Of a stretch of 64,000 bases of DNA, positions 1-10,673 are shown piece by piece. The first letter of the stretch is position 1; each line of letters starts with the position of its first letter. The stretch lies in the NCBI GenBank assembly GCA_022496805.1, contig CM040093.1:6472213-6536212 (forward strand). Direction: 5' to 3'. The stretch is from Pohlia nutans (Eukaryota > Streptophyta > Bryopsida > Bryales > Mniaceae). Position numbers and translations under genes: made by a program. Under the pieces are notes generated by a model, which was not told where the DNA came from, searched no databases, and saw nothing but the letters and a program-made list of their open reading frames with translations.

Positions 1-622
1 TTCCACAGTTTATGTGCAGTACAATCATATAAAGTTGGTGTGGCCATTCAAGTGTAATAATTGGAAAACGAGCAACAGAGAGAAAAAAAGAGGACACGCT
101 AACAGGTAACCAAAAGCTGCAACACTGTTGGTGCATTTTGCTATTATAATAAAAGCGAGACACATGAAAACTAGCTACAAAATTGTGTTGTGCTTTCATG
201 TGAAGAATCTATTCTTACGTGCCCATCCGTTGACGTGGAAGGCGAGGCTGTACAATGGACCTGATGCTGCAAAAGCCTGCAAACAAGGGCACAAATGAAA
301 ATCAAAACAATAGAACTCAGATGTCCATACATTTGAATTATGGAGAACTCAGATTGCATAAGTCAAAGCAACAAGCTTGAGATTACACTTTGATTGGTGC
401 AAAAATCATTTCTTATTCATTTTACCTCATTTTGTTCAATGTCAACTTTAAGCTACACTTTTCTGTGCAATCACTGTGGGCCAAGGTATTAAGATTTTTT
501 ACCTATTTTATAAGTTTGATTAAAATATATAATTTTTGAATGGGTTCCGAATGTCTTACCAGTTGTGCGCACTAGATGTGAGAGTAGAACTCAATGTGTC
601 ACCGTAATCTTCATGAAGTGCA
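1..622. other. 3' flank of phosphatase gene, no gene seen
   Basis: AT-rich sequence downstream of the phosphatase stop codon at 623-625. I see only short chance reading frames and no recognisable protein, RNA or repeat. It probably holds the 3' UTR of the minus-strand gene next to it. Confidence 0.4.
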
Positions 623-3075
623 TTACAACCAGTTTGGATGATCCACAGGGATGCTCACAAGATCTGTGTCGAAGAGCTCAATAAACTGCAATCATTCCAC
701 GTACAGGAATTCAATATTTTAGTCAAATAGTGCAGCTCTCAAAACCCACAGTACTGGTAACAAGATGCGAGAATCCAACTATTAACAGAGTTTTCAGTAA
801 AACTGTTTCAGGAAACTCAGACAGCACCATAAAAAAAATCTTTCTCACAATTAATGTTTCCTTGTCGTCAATGTGCTCATACAAAGGCATCATTGAATTA
901 TGAGGAAGGTTTATTTTTATTTTTATAATGTTAGCGTCCATGAGGGTCAGATTCAGACAGCTCGGAATTTCCACGTCAGATTTTGAGGTGTCCACGTCAC
1001 CCTAAACCAGTCACAAGATGACATGTTGCACTTTTGGACAAAGTTAATTAGTTTATGTTGAAACTAACCATGACAGTCTAAAAGTCCCTGAGACAGTCGA
1101 ACTTTACTGAAAATTCTGTTTATTCAAAACAGTGATATCAAAGTAGAAACGTAGAAACTCTGAGAGAGAGAAAAGAGGAAGAAAATTTGGGCACCTGTTC
1201 ATTGAGGAAGCGAACCTTGCTGCCGGCGTACCGCCTGTACTCCTCAAAAATGGCTGTCAAATTCCACCCTTGCAGCTTCCTCAAGCACCCTATCACCGTG
1301 CCTGTGAGAGAGGATCATTGACAACAGAAAAAGGTAGCACTTCAAATGAGTCGAAATCCACTATAGTCAACCTGAAACTCCCAAACCCTAAGCCCTAAAC
1401 CTCAGCTACAAATGATCCATAGAAACCTCTCTACTTGCATAATAATTCGTGCTCCACACTGCAAATCTAACAGTTCTATTAACCCCTACAAGACAAAGGA
1501 TTCATGGTTTTAAATTGACCAATTGAGAAAACATCAATAATTCAGATGGCGCCAAATTTTATATGGCATGAAATTAGACAAAAGAAAGTCCCCATATTAC
1601 CTACTAAGAAAAACGTGAGGTTCAATTTGGTGTAATTTTCTCTTCTGTAAGAAACTCGAAGCCTACCTGTGCGGTGATGACCAAAGTTGCACATTACATG
1701 GAGAGGATAGTACTGCGATGACAAAATCACCTGTGCAAACAAATGAGGAATTTTATTACCCCTACCAATAGTCTCTGAAACCAAATGAAACAGGTGCAAA
1801 AAGGATAATCTATGACAGCAGGAGAATCATAATAAAATGCTGAGTATGCCCACCTGCAAGGCAGAAAGCACTTCCGCCTCTGACATGGAGCTGGCTTGAC
1901 TCTGAAGCTCCGCTAGCTCTGGTGAGGGCCGAATCAAGTCAATTCCTTGATCCTCCAGAAAACTTAAGCTGCAGCCACGTCATGTAAGAATTTGAAATTA
2001 TCACAAACACTCATTCTAAGCACAAACAAAACCCCCATAGCAACAGCAGTGTAAAGACTTTCACATGAATGAAAATTGATGCAAAAAAAGCAGGAAAATT
2101 GCTGCAAAAAGCAGGATTAATAGCAAAAGTCGAGCAGTAAAATTGTTTACAATGGTTGGGATGGCTCATCGTAAGAGAGGTAAATGACAGTCTTGAGGTT
2201 GTGGCGCTCCAGGAACGGGAAATTGAGCTGATGGCACTGCCCTGACCGGCTCAAATCGTATTCCACCATCCCATAATTGCACGGCGGCACAAAGTACGAC
2301 ATATTCGTCCTGCGCACCTGCCCATCCAAACCATATGTTAAAAAAAAACAATAAAAAAAGATAGCCCATGTCCTCTGTGTACACAGACAGCATTTATTCG
2401 ACATTATTTGTCAGTACTGATATGCCCTTGGGACACACCCAAACCAGTAATTTTTTGCTAATTTTAGCCAAATTGCTACATAAAATTTGGGCTGGCTAAT
2501 TGATACAAAGGATTTTTGGAAAAAAAAAAAAAAAAAAAAAAACAGGAATAATAGCCAGATCTCCTACATGGAGTCAAGATGTGTAATCTCTTTAAACCTA
2601 GGTATCGCCCAGGTATTGCCTAAGTAGCACCTAGGTAGCACATGTATATTACCCTGAGAAAAGAGCATCCAAGGAGCCTGGATTGCTCTTCAGAAAAGTA
2701 GCCAAAATGCTAAACTGTCACCTGACAAAAAAAATTCACTGATCCACAACAAGACTCATAAAAAGACACAAGGAAGACGAATTTGTCAGAAAGACAAAGC
2801 AGCTGTACAGAAGTATCCAAACAACGAGGACTATAACGTAATGCTGAACTCGGGAAAACCACACACAAATAAAAAGGTTTAAATAAATCTGACGATCGTA
2901 TAAGTGCACACACAAGTTTGAAACTCCAGCAACAACGAAGACTGTAAAGTAATGCTGGACTTGGAAAAACCACGGAAAGAAAGAGCTGACGATTGTTGAA
3001 GTGCAGAAACAAGACTTTAAAGAGGAGAAGAAACCAGATGCTTACGCAACAACAGAAATCGGCTGGTTTGTCCAT
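623..3075 (-). CDS. PFA-DSP/Siw14/Oca-like atypical dual-specificity phosphatase
   Basis: Six minus-strand coding exons: 3046-3075, 2151-2317, 1854-1968, 1667-1730, 1195-1301 and 623-685. They join in phase to 181 residues. After a short leader comes the family start ([16 protein letters not shown], then SGQ and [16 protein letters not shown]). The C-X5-R phosphate loop CNFGHHRTG ends exon 4, followed by [14 protein letters not shown] and EEYRRYAG. The last exon gives [20 protein letters not shown] and a stop. Family members (plant PFA-DSP1, yeast Siw14) dephosphorylate inositol pyrophosphates or phosphoproteins; the substrate here is inference. The residue before the catalytic Cys is Met, where plant members usually have His. 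The ATG at 3075 is the first usable one, but 3211-3288 is open in the same frame after splicing (finding). Introns hold two repeats (about 2489-2730 and 1479-1650). Confidence 0.85.
1479..1650. repeat. Decayed TTAA-flanked piggyBac-type MITE (family alpha)
   Basis: TTAA at 1479-1482 is followed by CCCCTACAAGAC and a body matching the intact element at 51919-52157 (GGATTCATGGTTTT and the later AAAGAAAGTC tract). The right terminus is lost. It lies inside an intron of the phosphatase gene. Confidence 0.6.
2489..2730. repeat. Dispersed repeat family C, copy 1
   Basis: About 240 bp in the first phosphatase intron. It shares blocks such as CATGGAGTCAAGATGTGTA, CCTAGGTATC, CCAAGGAGCCTGGATT and ATGCTAAACTGTC with copies near 18893-19117 and (inverted) 27100-27350. 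It carries a poly-A tract at 2519-2542. The transposon class is not clear from its ends. Confidence 0.6.
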
Positions 3076-3300
3076 AGCCAGAACTAAAACCTCAAAACAG
3101 ATCTCGACACGAAATGAATGAATGAACGAATGAATGAATTGCGCAAGAAATGATCAAAGACGACCTGATTAGTTGAGTGGATTGAGATTCATAGCTTACC
3201 TCAGTTACCTGGAGGAGATTCAGATTCAGATGGCGGGGTAGGGTGCAGATTCGGAATGTTCGGATTCAACGGAGACGGAGATTCTGGGTTCCTGCAACCA

Positions 3301-4305
3301 TTCAACCAACAGAAGGGCGAGGCAGCAAGAGGCGCAAGAGCAGTAGAATCTGGGTTTTCATAGGGCTCCTTTCAACTTGGTGCGCAAACCCAAGTCCTCG
3401 ATGACTCTCATCCTTTTCTTGTGATGAACGTCGTCTTGGTTTCTCCGGATTCAGTCCTTGTGGATGAAAAGTCGGCTATGGCGGAACCTCACTGCTTCAC
3501 CAACCACTCACCGTCTCGGTGAAGATTCAACAGCCAGCGAAGTAGGTGACGAAGGATTTACTTTTATTTTTTGCTGGTTTCGAGGGAGCAGTGGCAGCGA
3601 ATCGGCAAGGATTCGTTGCATGCAAGAAACTCGTCGCTGTTACGGTAAAATAAGTAAACGTTTGGATGGGAATCTACGAACCTACACAGTGAGGGATGAG
3701 TGGGTGGGTCCTTCATCAAAGTCTAATAATAAACCGACGAAACTTGAGCAAGATCGATTGATTGACGAGCATCAGTCACCGTATTCAACAAGCAAAGCAA
3801 TGAACGTTTCAAAACGGCGACAATGCTGCAATTTTCACAAAGAAGAGTTTGATGGAAAGTTGTTGAAACGAAATGTAGAGAAGAGATGGTTTTCTTCTCT
3901 GTGAATTTCATTGTCCATGTAAGTTACAAATATGTAACGAAAATCTAAAAGCCTCAGCCTTCCACGAGCACTAAATTCTACCTTACATCCTTCACAAGCA
4001 GGTGGGGTTTGGGCTTTAACCTTGACCTCTGTCACTAGCTGAGAACAAAGCACACAACAATCTGTAAACCTTACGTTGCCAAAAGCTCCGCTTCTCATCA
4101 CTCCGCTAAAGAGTAGACTAAACCCTAATTCCTATCAACCAGTATTGCAGAGAAGAGCACGAGGGTCAGAGGCTTGGAGAGTTGGAGCTCAGGTTCAGAG
4201 GTTCATCCAATGCCAATGGAGTGACAGATGAAAAAGAAGGATGGAAGGCATTTTGTGTTGTTTTTATGGTTTTGCCAGCTATGGAGTGACGTAAGTACAT
4301 ACAGT
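3301..4305. other. 5' flank of phosphatase gene
   Basis: Probably 5' UTR and promoter of the minus-strand phosphatase. A 148-codon plus-strand frame (3458-3904) matches no family I know. A telo-box-like AAACCCTAA lies near 4119. A minus-strand frame from 4101 with two CxxC-like pairs could be a short upstream exon but cannot be supported. Confidence 0.3.
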
Positions 4306-4307
4306 GG

Positions 4308-4906
4308 GAGCATCTCCAATGGGGCTCTTTAAATGAACCCTCAATGTTTGCGGCACTCCTATGGTGCAAGCCAATAGTCACAACCTCGAAGGGCGACGTG
4401 GCACTCCAAAATTTCACCTTTTCGGGGCGTCTCGCCAAACGCCCTGTTGCACTTTTCGCCTTTCAAAAATCCCAATTTTTGAAGTTCCTTGACTGGTGTG
4501 CTTCCTCTGCTTGGGTGACGTGATTCAAATTGGTTTAAGCCATATCATCATGGCCTTAGCTCTTGGCGTGCCGTGGATGGGACGATAGCCGTGCCACGGG
4601 CTACAACATCCAAGGGACAAGAAAAAGGGCACGGAGAAAGGCAAATAGTGCAACCCACTAGATGAGGACCAAGGGAATCAACAAAAATCCAATATTTTCT
4701 AAAAGCAGCCGGTTTTAGACACGGTCCCATCTGGTTATTACCTATGTGTCACCTAGGTAACACCCGAGTATCACAAAAATTTTAACCTAAAACTGTGAGT
4801 TTCAACCGGTAATTTGGCAATTCCATTCGGTTGATTTTACACTAACTGCTGAATCTCCCCGTACATTGGCGCGGCCCTTTGAAGAGCCACCGTTGGAGAG
4901 TTGCTC
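4308..4906. mobile_element. Putative MITE with GAGCATCTCCAATGG-type ends
   Basis: Left end GAGCATCTCCAATGGGGCTC (4308 on) and right end GAGCCACCGTTGGAGAGTTGCTC (to 4906) form imperfect inverted repeats about 20 bp long around 0.6 kb of non-coding DNA. Such 'GAGCA-TCTCCAA' termini are common in plant MITEs. I find no clear target-site duplication. Confidence 0.4.
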
Positions 4907-5792
4907 TAAGTAGAGAGAACTGTACAAGGCAGAGAGTTCCTCACTGTACAATAATAAGTATCTTAGGGTAATATTCCTGTTGATGTTGTTGTGTTTCCTG
5001 GTTTTGTGGAGCTCCTCAATAGCAACAGTGCTGACTGACACCTCGCTCCTGGCCTGCAGGCCTGCCTAGTGCCTCCTGCCACCTTTTCTGCCCCACACCC
5101 CGCAACCCATTGCAACTACTCAGTCTTCCCACTCTCATCATCTCCCTCATCATCTCCCTCCCAGGCTCACGAACTTTCATTTTTGCAAGTCTCTCATCAC
5201 ACAGCCATTTCATTTCCTCTAGGCAGTCAGTCGTCATCGTTGCTGGCCGGTTTTCCCGAAACAAAACGCAAGGCTAAGTCTTCATTGAAAGGCAGGGTTG
5301 TGACCTGACTAGCAGTAGTGTTGTGTGGGGTTAGCATCTTCTTCTCCTTCTTCTTCTGTTCTGGTACCCTAGTTGGAGCTTGTTGGGGTTTGCTTGTCAC
5401 TCAGGCTGGCAAACGCCAGGGCGGTGGTGATCGGTGCACAACGACGGCTGCCCCTCGCAACTCTCGTAAGAGCCTAGTTTGTCAATCTTGAGTGTGTATA
5501 TTGCATTTTTCTTTTCATTCTTGCAGCTCTTTGTTCTTGTGGCCAATGAGAAAATCATACCTAATTGAGTTCCTAGTACTGAAATGGCATTCTAGAATAT
5601 CCTGTACATTGTCATTGACTGTATCGCACATTCAGAGTGAAAAATGACAGTGAGGAATGGAGAACAGGCATACATGACCTAGTACGAATCTTTGGCGTCA
5701 TGTTGGTGTTTTTCTGTGGTGTGGAATCATTTACTGTGATGCTCATTAACAAGGAATGCGTATGTTTATTTATTTATTTTGGGTGTGTGCAG

Positions 5793-5817
5793 GTGGGTAC
5801 TATAAGGATGCAAACAG
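5793..5817 (+). other. Start-codon micro-exon of the DUF4050 gene
   Basis: A 25-nt exon candidate lies between acceptor GTGTGTGCAG (ending 5792) and donor GTGAGT (from 5818). Its ATG at 5808 gives Met-Gln-Thr plus one base, which completes a Gly codon with the next exon at 7072 (M-Q-T-G-A-C-A-K-P-P). A likely non-coding leader exon ends at 5465 (CTCTC|GTAAG). Confidence 0.6.
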
Positions 5818-8800
5818 GTGAGTTTAGTATTGTGCGGCAGCCGGGCTGTTTGGATCGTTTCTTACAACGAAGTTGCTGATTGTTTCGTTGTCCAAATGCG
5901 CATCAGCATCTTCACCACCTCAGAAAGGGGGCCATAGGATTTTGCATGTATGGGGTGCGTGTTTCCCCTCATTTAGACTATTTGTGCATCTCACCATTTA
6001 AGAACCATTTTCATGCACCAATTTACTTCAAAAAACATTCAGTTTAGCAATTTAGTACTGAAATACATAATCTGAAGCTTCTCAATCAGCGGTATTCTTG
6101 ATTTTGACGAAATGGGGCGAGTTGTGATATCATTGTTCAGAGTCTTTTGGTGGAAGAACCAGAGTGTGGAAAAGTGTGCTTTATTGGTTTCTTTCAAATC
6201 AACTTTAGTTTGACTGACTGTTTGGAACATTATTCACCAGGTCCCTTTTACCTTCCATGGAAATAAGTAGTGAGGTGTCAGCGGTTACTTTAATTGTAAT
6301 CCTTTTCCAAGAATCTTGGGGAGGAATATTCCATCTTTTTGGTGAGGTGTTATAAAAGGTCTAAGGGAGGAATTCTTTTGGGTATAGGACGTTATGTTTA
6401 CATTATAGTTTTTTGACCGACAGTTTGCAAAGTTTTGCATTTTAGTATTGAATCACAAAATGTGAAGGTCCACAATCAGAGCTTGAAATTTTTCTGATTA
6501 GAGAAATGCCAAGTTTAGTACGAGGATGATGATGGTATTGTTGAAATATATTGTTTCCTTATGAAAGAACTGGGGTGTCAAAATGAAGAAAAAAGTAACG
6601 TTTTTCAGATTTTCTTCAGATAAGTTGTAGTTTGACTGACAGTTTGCAAAGTGTTACATTTTAGTGTTGAATCACAAAATGTGAAGCTCCTTTCTCAGAG
6701 CTTGAAAATGTTCTGATTAGAGTTTAGTACGAGGACGATGATGATGATGATATTGTTGAAATATGAATGTTTCCTTATGAATGAGCCCGGGTGTGGAGAT
6801 GAAGAAAAAAAGGATGTTGTTAGTATTCTTCAAAGAATTTGTAGCGTGATTGACAGTATGCAAAGTGAAACATTTTAATATTGAATCACAAAATGTGAAG
6901 TTCCTTTTTTCAGAGCTAGAAAATGTTCTGATCAGAAAATGTTGAGTTTAGTACGAGGACGATGATGTTGTTGAAATACGTGTTTTCCTTATGAAAGAGC
7001 CGGGGTGTGGAAATGGGGTTGGCGGGGGGTGGGGTGCGGTTGCGTTTTGTAACAGAGCAGTGCTTGCTTAGGAGCTTGTGCCAAGCCGCCGCCTCCCACG
7101 CCGTCTGACCGGCCAGGCGGTCTGCTGCGCCGCCCGCGCTCGTCCAACAAGCGCCGCGTGCGAGTGCGCGGCCACACGGCCAAGCCGCCGCGCGACTGGT
7201 GGACCACCAGCTCCAATGAGCTGGAGAATCACAGCACGCTGAGCCCTCGCTCCTTCCACAACTTCCCTTCCCTGCAGCCCTTGCCCGGCACCATGTCCGG
7301 CACCACCACCACCGCGTACTCCAACCAAGGTACTCATCCCTCCACTATAAGAAACCCATGTTTGCATGACGCATTTCAGGTGACATCAAGATGTTTTCAT
7401 GTTAAGAATAACATTTCAAGCGACATTAAGATGTTTTCATGTTAAGAATAACATTTCAGGTGACGTCAAGATGTTTTCATGTTAAGAATAACATTTCCGG
7501 TGACGTCAAGATGTTTTCATGTTTGGATGTTGTCATCTTAACATTGCCTGAAATGCGTCATGCAAAATATGGGTTTCTTATAGTGCTCACACACACCTCT
7601 CTGCTTGCTTGCTCCCTCCTTTCAACATCACACAAACTAATAAGTATTAGATAACCGACGAGTTGCGGTAGTGATGAGTAGGTTATCAACATAACCGGTT
7701 GTTCACTTTCCAATCACAACCCTTGATCTTCATGATCCAAGGGCGTAGGATGCAAGTTGAAAGGAGAGAAGGTTTGTGAGTTGCAACTTGCGATGGTGAC
7801 GGGTTGCCAATGAGATGGAGCCACGTTAGCGTTGAAAAGTCAACAACTGGTTATGGAAGATTTCCCATTCCCGTGTGTATAAGATAAAAGCACTGGTGGA
7901 TTTTGTCCCTAATTTCAAGAGGATTCTAGCGCACTAAAATATATGTTATTCAGATGTCCTATGAAGAAGTTTTGAATTTTTTTTTTGGGCTTCCTCAAAA
8001 CTGTGAGTAGGCTTTGTCTCTTCAAATGCTCTACATAAAGCCACGGGAATGGAGAAACTATCTTGTATTTTTTTCAATTTCTGCAAATAGCCTTGTCTTT
8101 GTTGGGGAATATCAAAGAGTTTTTGTTAGCTTTTGGTGAGGAAAAAGTTGCTATTCACTGCACTGGTAGACTTTGAGGTCTCCCATTTGAAGATTCACAA
8201 CCTAATTTTCTTTCAATATTTGCCTGATGATGATACTTTGTGAAGCTGTGAATAACTTCCCAAACCCGTTTGTGAAAACAGCTTTTAGAACAAGTACTGT
8301 CAGTGATTTAGTTGGCAGAGGTCTGATATTTGGGATTCTTTGGTTTTCCAAACTCTTGCTCCTAGGTAGAGTTTTGAAATATTATGTAACTGAATTGCTC
8401 TGTAATGTGGGACCTTTTTGACAGCCCATTATTTTCTGTGTGAGTAGTACTAGGGTAGGTTATGGGTGGGTATTGGTTGTAGATTTTTAGAATATAGTCC
8501 TTTGCTAGATTTGAGGTCCTACCCTAACTCAAATCCCGCAGAAGGCTACATTCAAGATATCCGCCCATCGCTCGAACGTTATGTTATGTTTTTTTTTAAA
8601 CTTAAACTCACTAGTTATGCTTTGGAAGCTTCAAGTTTGGTTGTTGTGGTGCCACAGCTCTAGCGTTGTGGAACGAGCAACGATGTGCGTGGGTGGGGAC
8701 TCAACCCCGACCACCGCCGCCGCGAGAACCTCGAGAGCCCGCCATCAGTTGGAACACCACCTATGAAGAGCTCCTGGCCACCAGTAGACCATTTGTGCAA

Positions 8801-10179
8801 CCCATCCCCTTACCAGTAAGCCTCTTGATCCTTCTTCCCTTCTTCTCTTACACATCTCTTACTCATCTAATAATGATATACCACCAAGATCTTCCACACC
8901 TTTTAACTATTTGGAGTGAACAAATAAGAGTATAATAAAGCAAAATTCTTTGAAGATTCTTCAAATTCAAGGTGACTTTACGGATAACTCTAATGTAACA
9001 CTTTTGTTCTTTGTACACCTAAAAACACCCAGATAAGCATCTGAGCATAGTTCCTATTCTGAGACTTCCTTCATTTCTGTTCAGTCTTGTTGATTCCAAC
9101 GCATCTTATCATGTATGTTTTGGACACCATATGAATAAATTATGAGTTTTCAAAGTGTTGATTATAGGTGTGCTTAAAATCAACCCTAGGCTCTCATATT
9201 CAGCTCAGGGAAGAATCTATCTATAGGCCATTATAGGAGTATTCCAACATATCTCAGCATGTATTTTTTTGGTCACCGAACAAGTAAATTATGAATTTTC
9301 GAAGTAATGATCATAGGTGTGCTAAAAATCGACCCTAGGCTTGGATAATGTACAGTTCAGGCAAGAATTGTACAGGGTGTCTTTTTAAAAAACTTTAAAA
9401 GACGGTCTCTTTTGGATAATGGATGCAAACAGGTGTAGTTACCTTACCTGAATTTAACCCCTAAAGGACCGGGGGTGTTTTAGCTTAGCTCTTGTTTTCT
9501 TGATTAGCTCTTGTAGCAAGCTCAATTTCTTATTAGTGTGGGGTAATTTTCACGATCGGCACCGTTGAAACTAAAGAAGACTTACATAGCTTGTTTATGA
9601 AAAAGAGATCAACAAGATCGCACAATTTTTGAGAAAATGCCACCGTTGAGAAGATTGATGGAAATTGTTATGGCAGGGGGTACTTCGTACTTATGCTGAA
9701 ATCGGATTGCTTAGAAGTGCTCCAAAACATCTGAAATTTTTACCACATGTAAAGAACATCATGACCCTCATGTGGAATTTTTTTCGTCAAATTCTGGGGT
9801 GTGGAAAAAAAGATGTGGGACTCTGAAGTCTCCAAACAATGAGATATCATAGTGTATGATAAAGTGAAACCTCGACGCTAGTCTCAAAGAATGCTCTTCT
9901 CAAAGAATTCGCCAAAAATCCAATTCTTCATCATTTTCCGATCGGGAAAAACCATTGGATCCATCTCGCAAAAACAGCTAGGGTCCTCTCCCTGCAAATT
10001 TGGGCTTCTTTGGAACAATCTCATCCAATTTGCACTTTTCTACATTCAAAAGCCCCCTGGGGGCCTTACGGTCCTTTAGGGGTTAATATTCCTTCGTTTA
10101 TTATTTCTTTCTTTTGCAGGAAATGGTGGACTTTCTTGTTGATGTTTGGGAGCAAGAGGGCCTTTATGAACGAAGATAA
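5808..10179 (+). CDS. DUF4050 family protein
   Basis: Coding exons 5808-5817, 7072-7329, 8658-8815 and 10120-10179 join in phase to 161 residues. Recognition rests on the conserved plant DUF4050 (PF13259) pattern: a GACAKPP start, a basic RRPRSSNKRR stretch, DWWTTSS, then ALALWNEQRCAWVG, ISWNTTYEELLATSRPF, QPIPLP and the C-terminal EMVDFLVDVWEQEGLY. No catalytic residues or membrane segment are visible and the family function is unknown. Exon 7072-7329 is very GC-rich against its AT-rich introns. The introns hold tandem repeats (6042-7015), a CACTA MITE (7343-7585) and a piggyBac-type MITE (9458-10082) ending 37 bp before the last exon. No in-frame ATG precedes the exon at 7072 (stop at 7050), so the start depends on the micro-exon. 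Confidence 0.8.
6042..7015. repeat. Degenerate ~200-bp tandem repeat in an intron
   Basis: About four imperfect units, starting near 6042, 6415, 6641 and 6856. They share TTGCAAAGT, TTTTAGTATTGAATCACAAAATGTGAAG, TCAGAGCTTGAAAATGTTCTGATTAG, TTTAGTACGAGGA, GATGATG and TTTCCTTATGAA. The first unit is the most diverged. All lie in DUF4050 intron 5818-7071, the last unit ending just before the acceptor. Confidence 0.7.
7343..7585. mobile_element. CACTA-type MITE with internal tandem repeat
   Basis: The element starts CACTATAAGAAACCCAT and ends with the inverse, ATGGGTTTCTTATAGTG-like. The inverted repeats are about 38 bp and continue through GCATGACGCATTTCAGG. A 3-bp CTC duplication flanks it (7340-7342 and 7586-7588), as expected for CACTA (En/Spm) elements. 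The centre holds about four copies of a 40-bp unit (GATGTTTTCATGTTAAGAAT). It is 243 bp, has no coding capacity, and begins 14 bp after a DUF4050 exon. Confidence 0.85.
8973..8990. repeat. Isolated end of family B repeat
   Basis: GACTTTACGGATAACTC followed by TA matches the right terminus of the family B elements at 32101-32452 and 36529-36874. I could not find the matching left end, so this is probably a fragment. Confidence 0.35.
9114..9370. repeat. Imperfect direct duplication (~150 bp)
   Basis: Two adjacent segments share TATGTTTTGGACACC, AATAAATTATGAGTTTTC, TCATAGGTGTGCT, AAAATCAACCCTAGGCT and CAGG-AAGAAT. Similar text recurs near 48820-48900 and, inverted, near 51690-51850, so it is a dispersed repeat locally duplicated in a DUF4050 intron. 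Confidence 0.5.
9454..10086. mobile_element. piggyBac-type MITE, family beta
   Basis: The element (9458-10082, 625 bp) lies between TTAA at 9454-9457 and 10083-10086. Its ends are CCCCTAAAGGACC and GGTCCTTTAGGGG. TTAA duplications with CCC-starting inverted repeats are the piggyBac signature. No transposase frame is present. A related left half starts at 56617. Confidence 0.8.
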
Positions 10180-10673
10180 CCCCTATTTCTAGGATGGTGT
10201 CCTGTTTGAAACATTCGATATTATTCATTATGACAAGTGAAATGGAAGATTTTTTTTGTATATCCCTCTTGGGCTGTGACTCGCCCGGATATTTGGTATT
10301 TTTACTTGGTTATAAATTGATCACTTGTCATAACTTCCACAGTAAGGTCAACTTTTTGTTATGAGGATAACCAAACAGATGAATGAGGAACGTTCTAATT
10401 GGGAATTCCATTTTTTACCTTCTGGCATTTTACAGAGGGCTCCACTATAGCCAATGTATTCTCGTCAACAAATTAGTTTTTTGCTACTACTTCAGGTGAC
10501 CGTCCCTACAGAAAAGAGACAGGAAAATGCTGAATAATCCTTCTACCTGGCCAAATAATGAACCTGCCTGGAATATTCGATATTGGTAAACCGGATTCTG
10601 CAAACCTAAATGTGCTATGGAAACCTAAATATGTGTTCGCATGCATGACCTGGAAATGTTGATCTCCAAATGC
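10180..10673. other. Intergenic space between convergent genes
   Basis: About 490 bp between the stop codons of DUF4050 (plus) and uL13c copy 1 (minus). It should contain both 3' UTRs. No repeat or further gene was recognised. Confidence 0.4.

Noticed and set aside
3458..3904. 148-codon plus-strand frame upstream of the phosphatase
   Set aside because: No family resemblance and mixed composition. It lies in the likely promoter of the opposite-strand gene. Kept only as a note.
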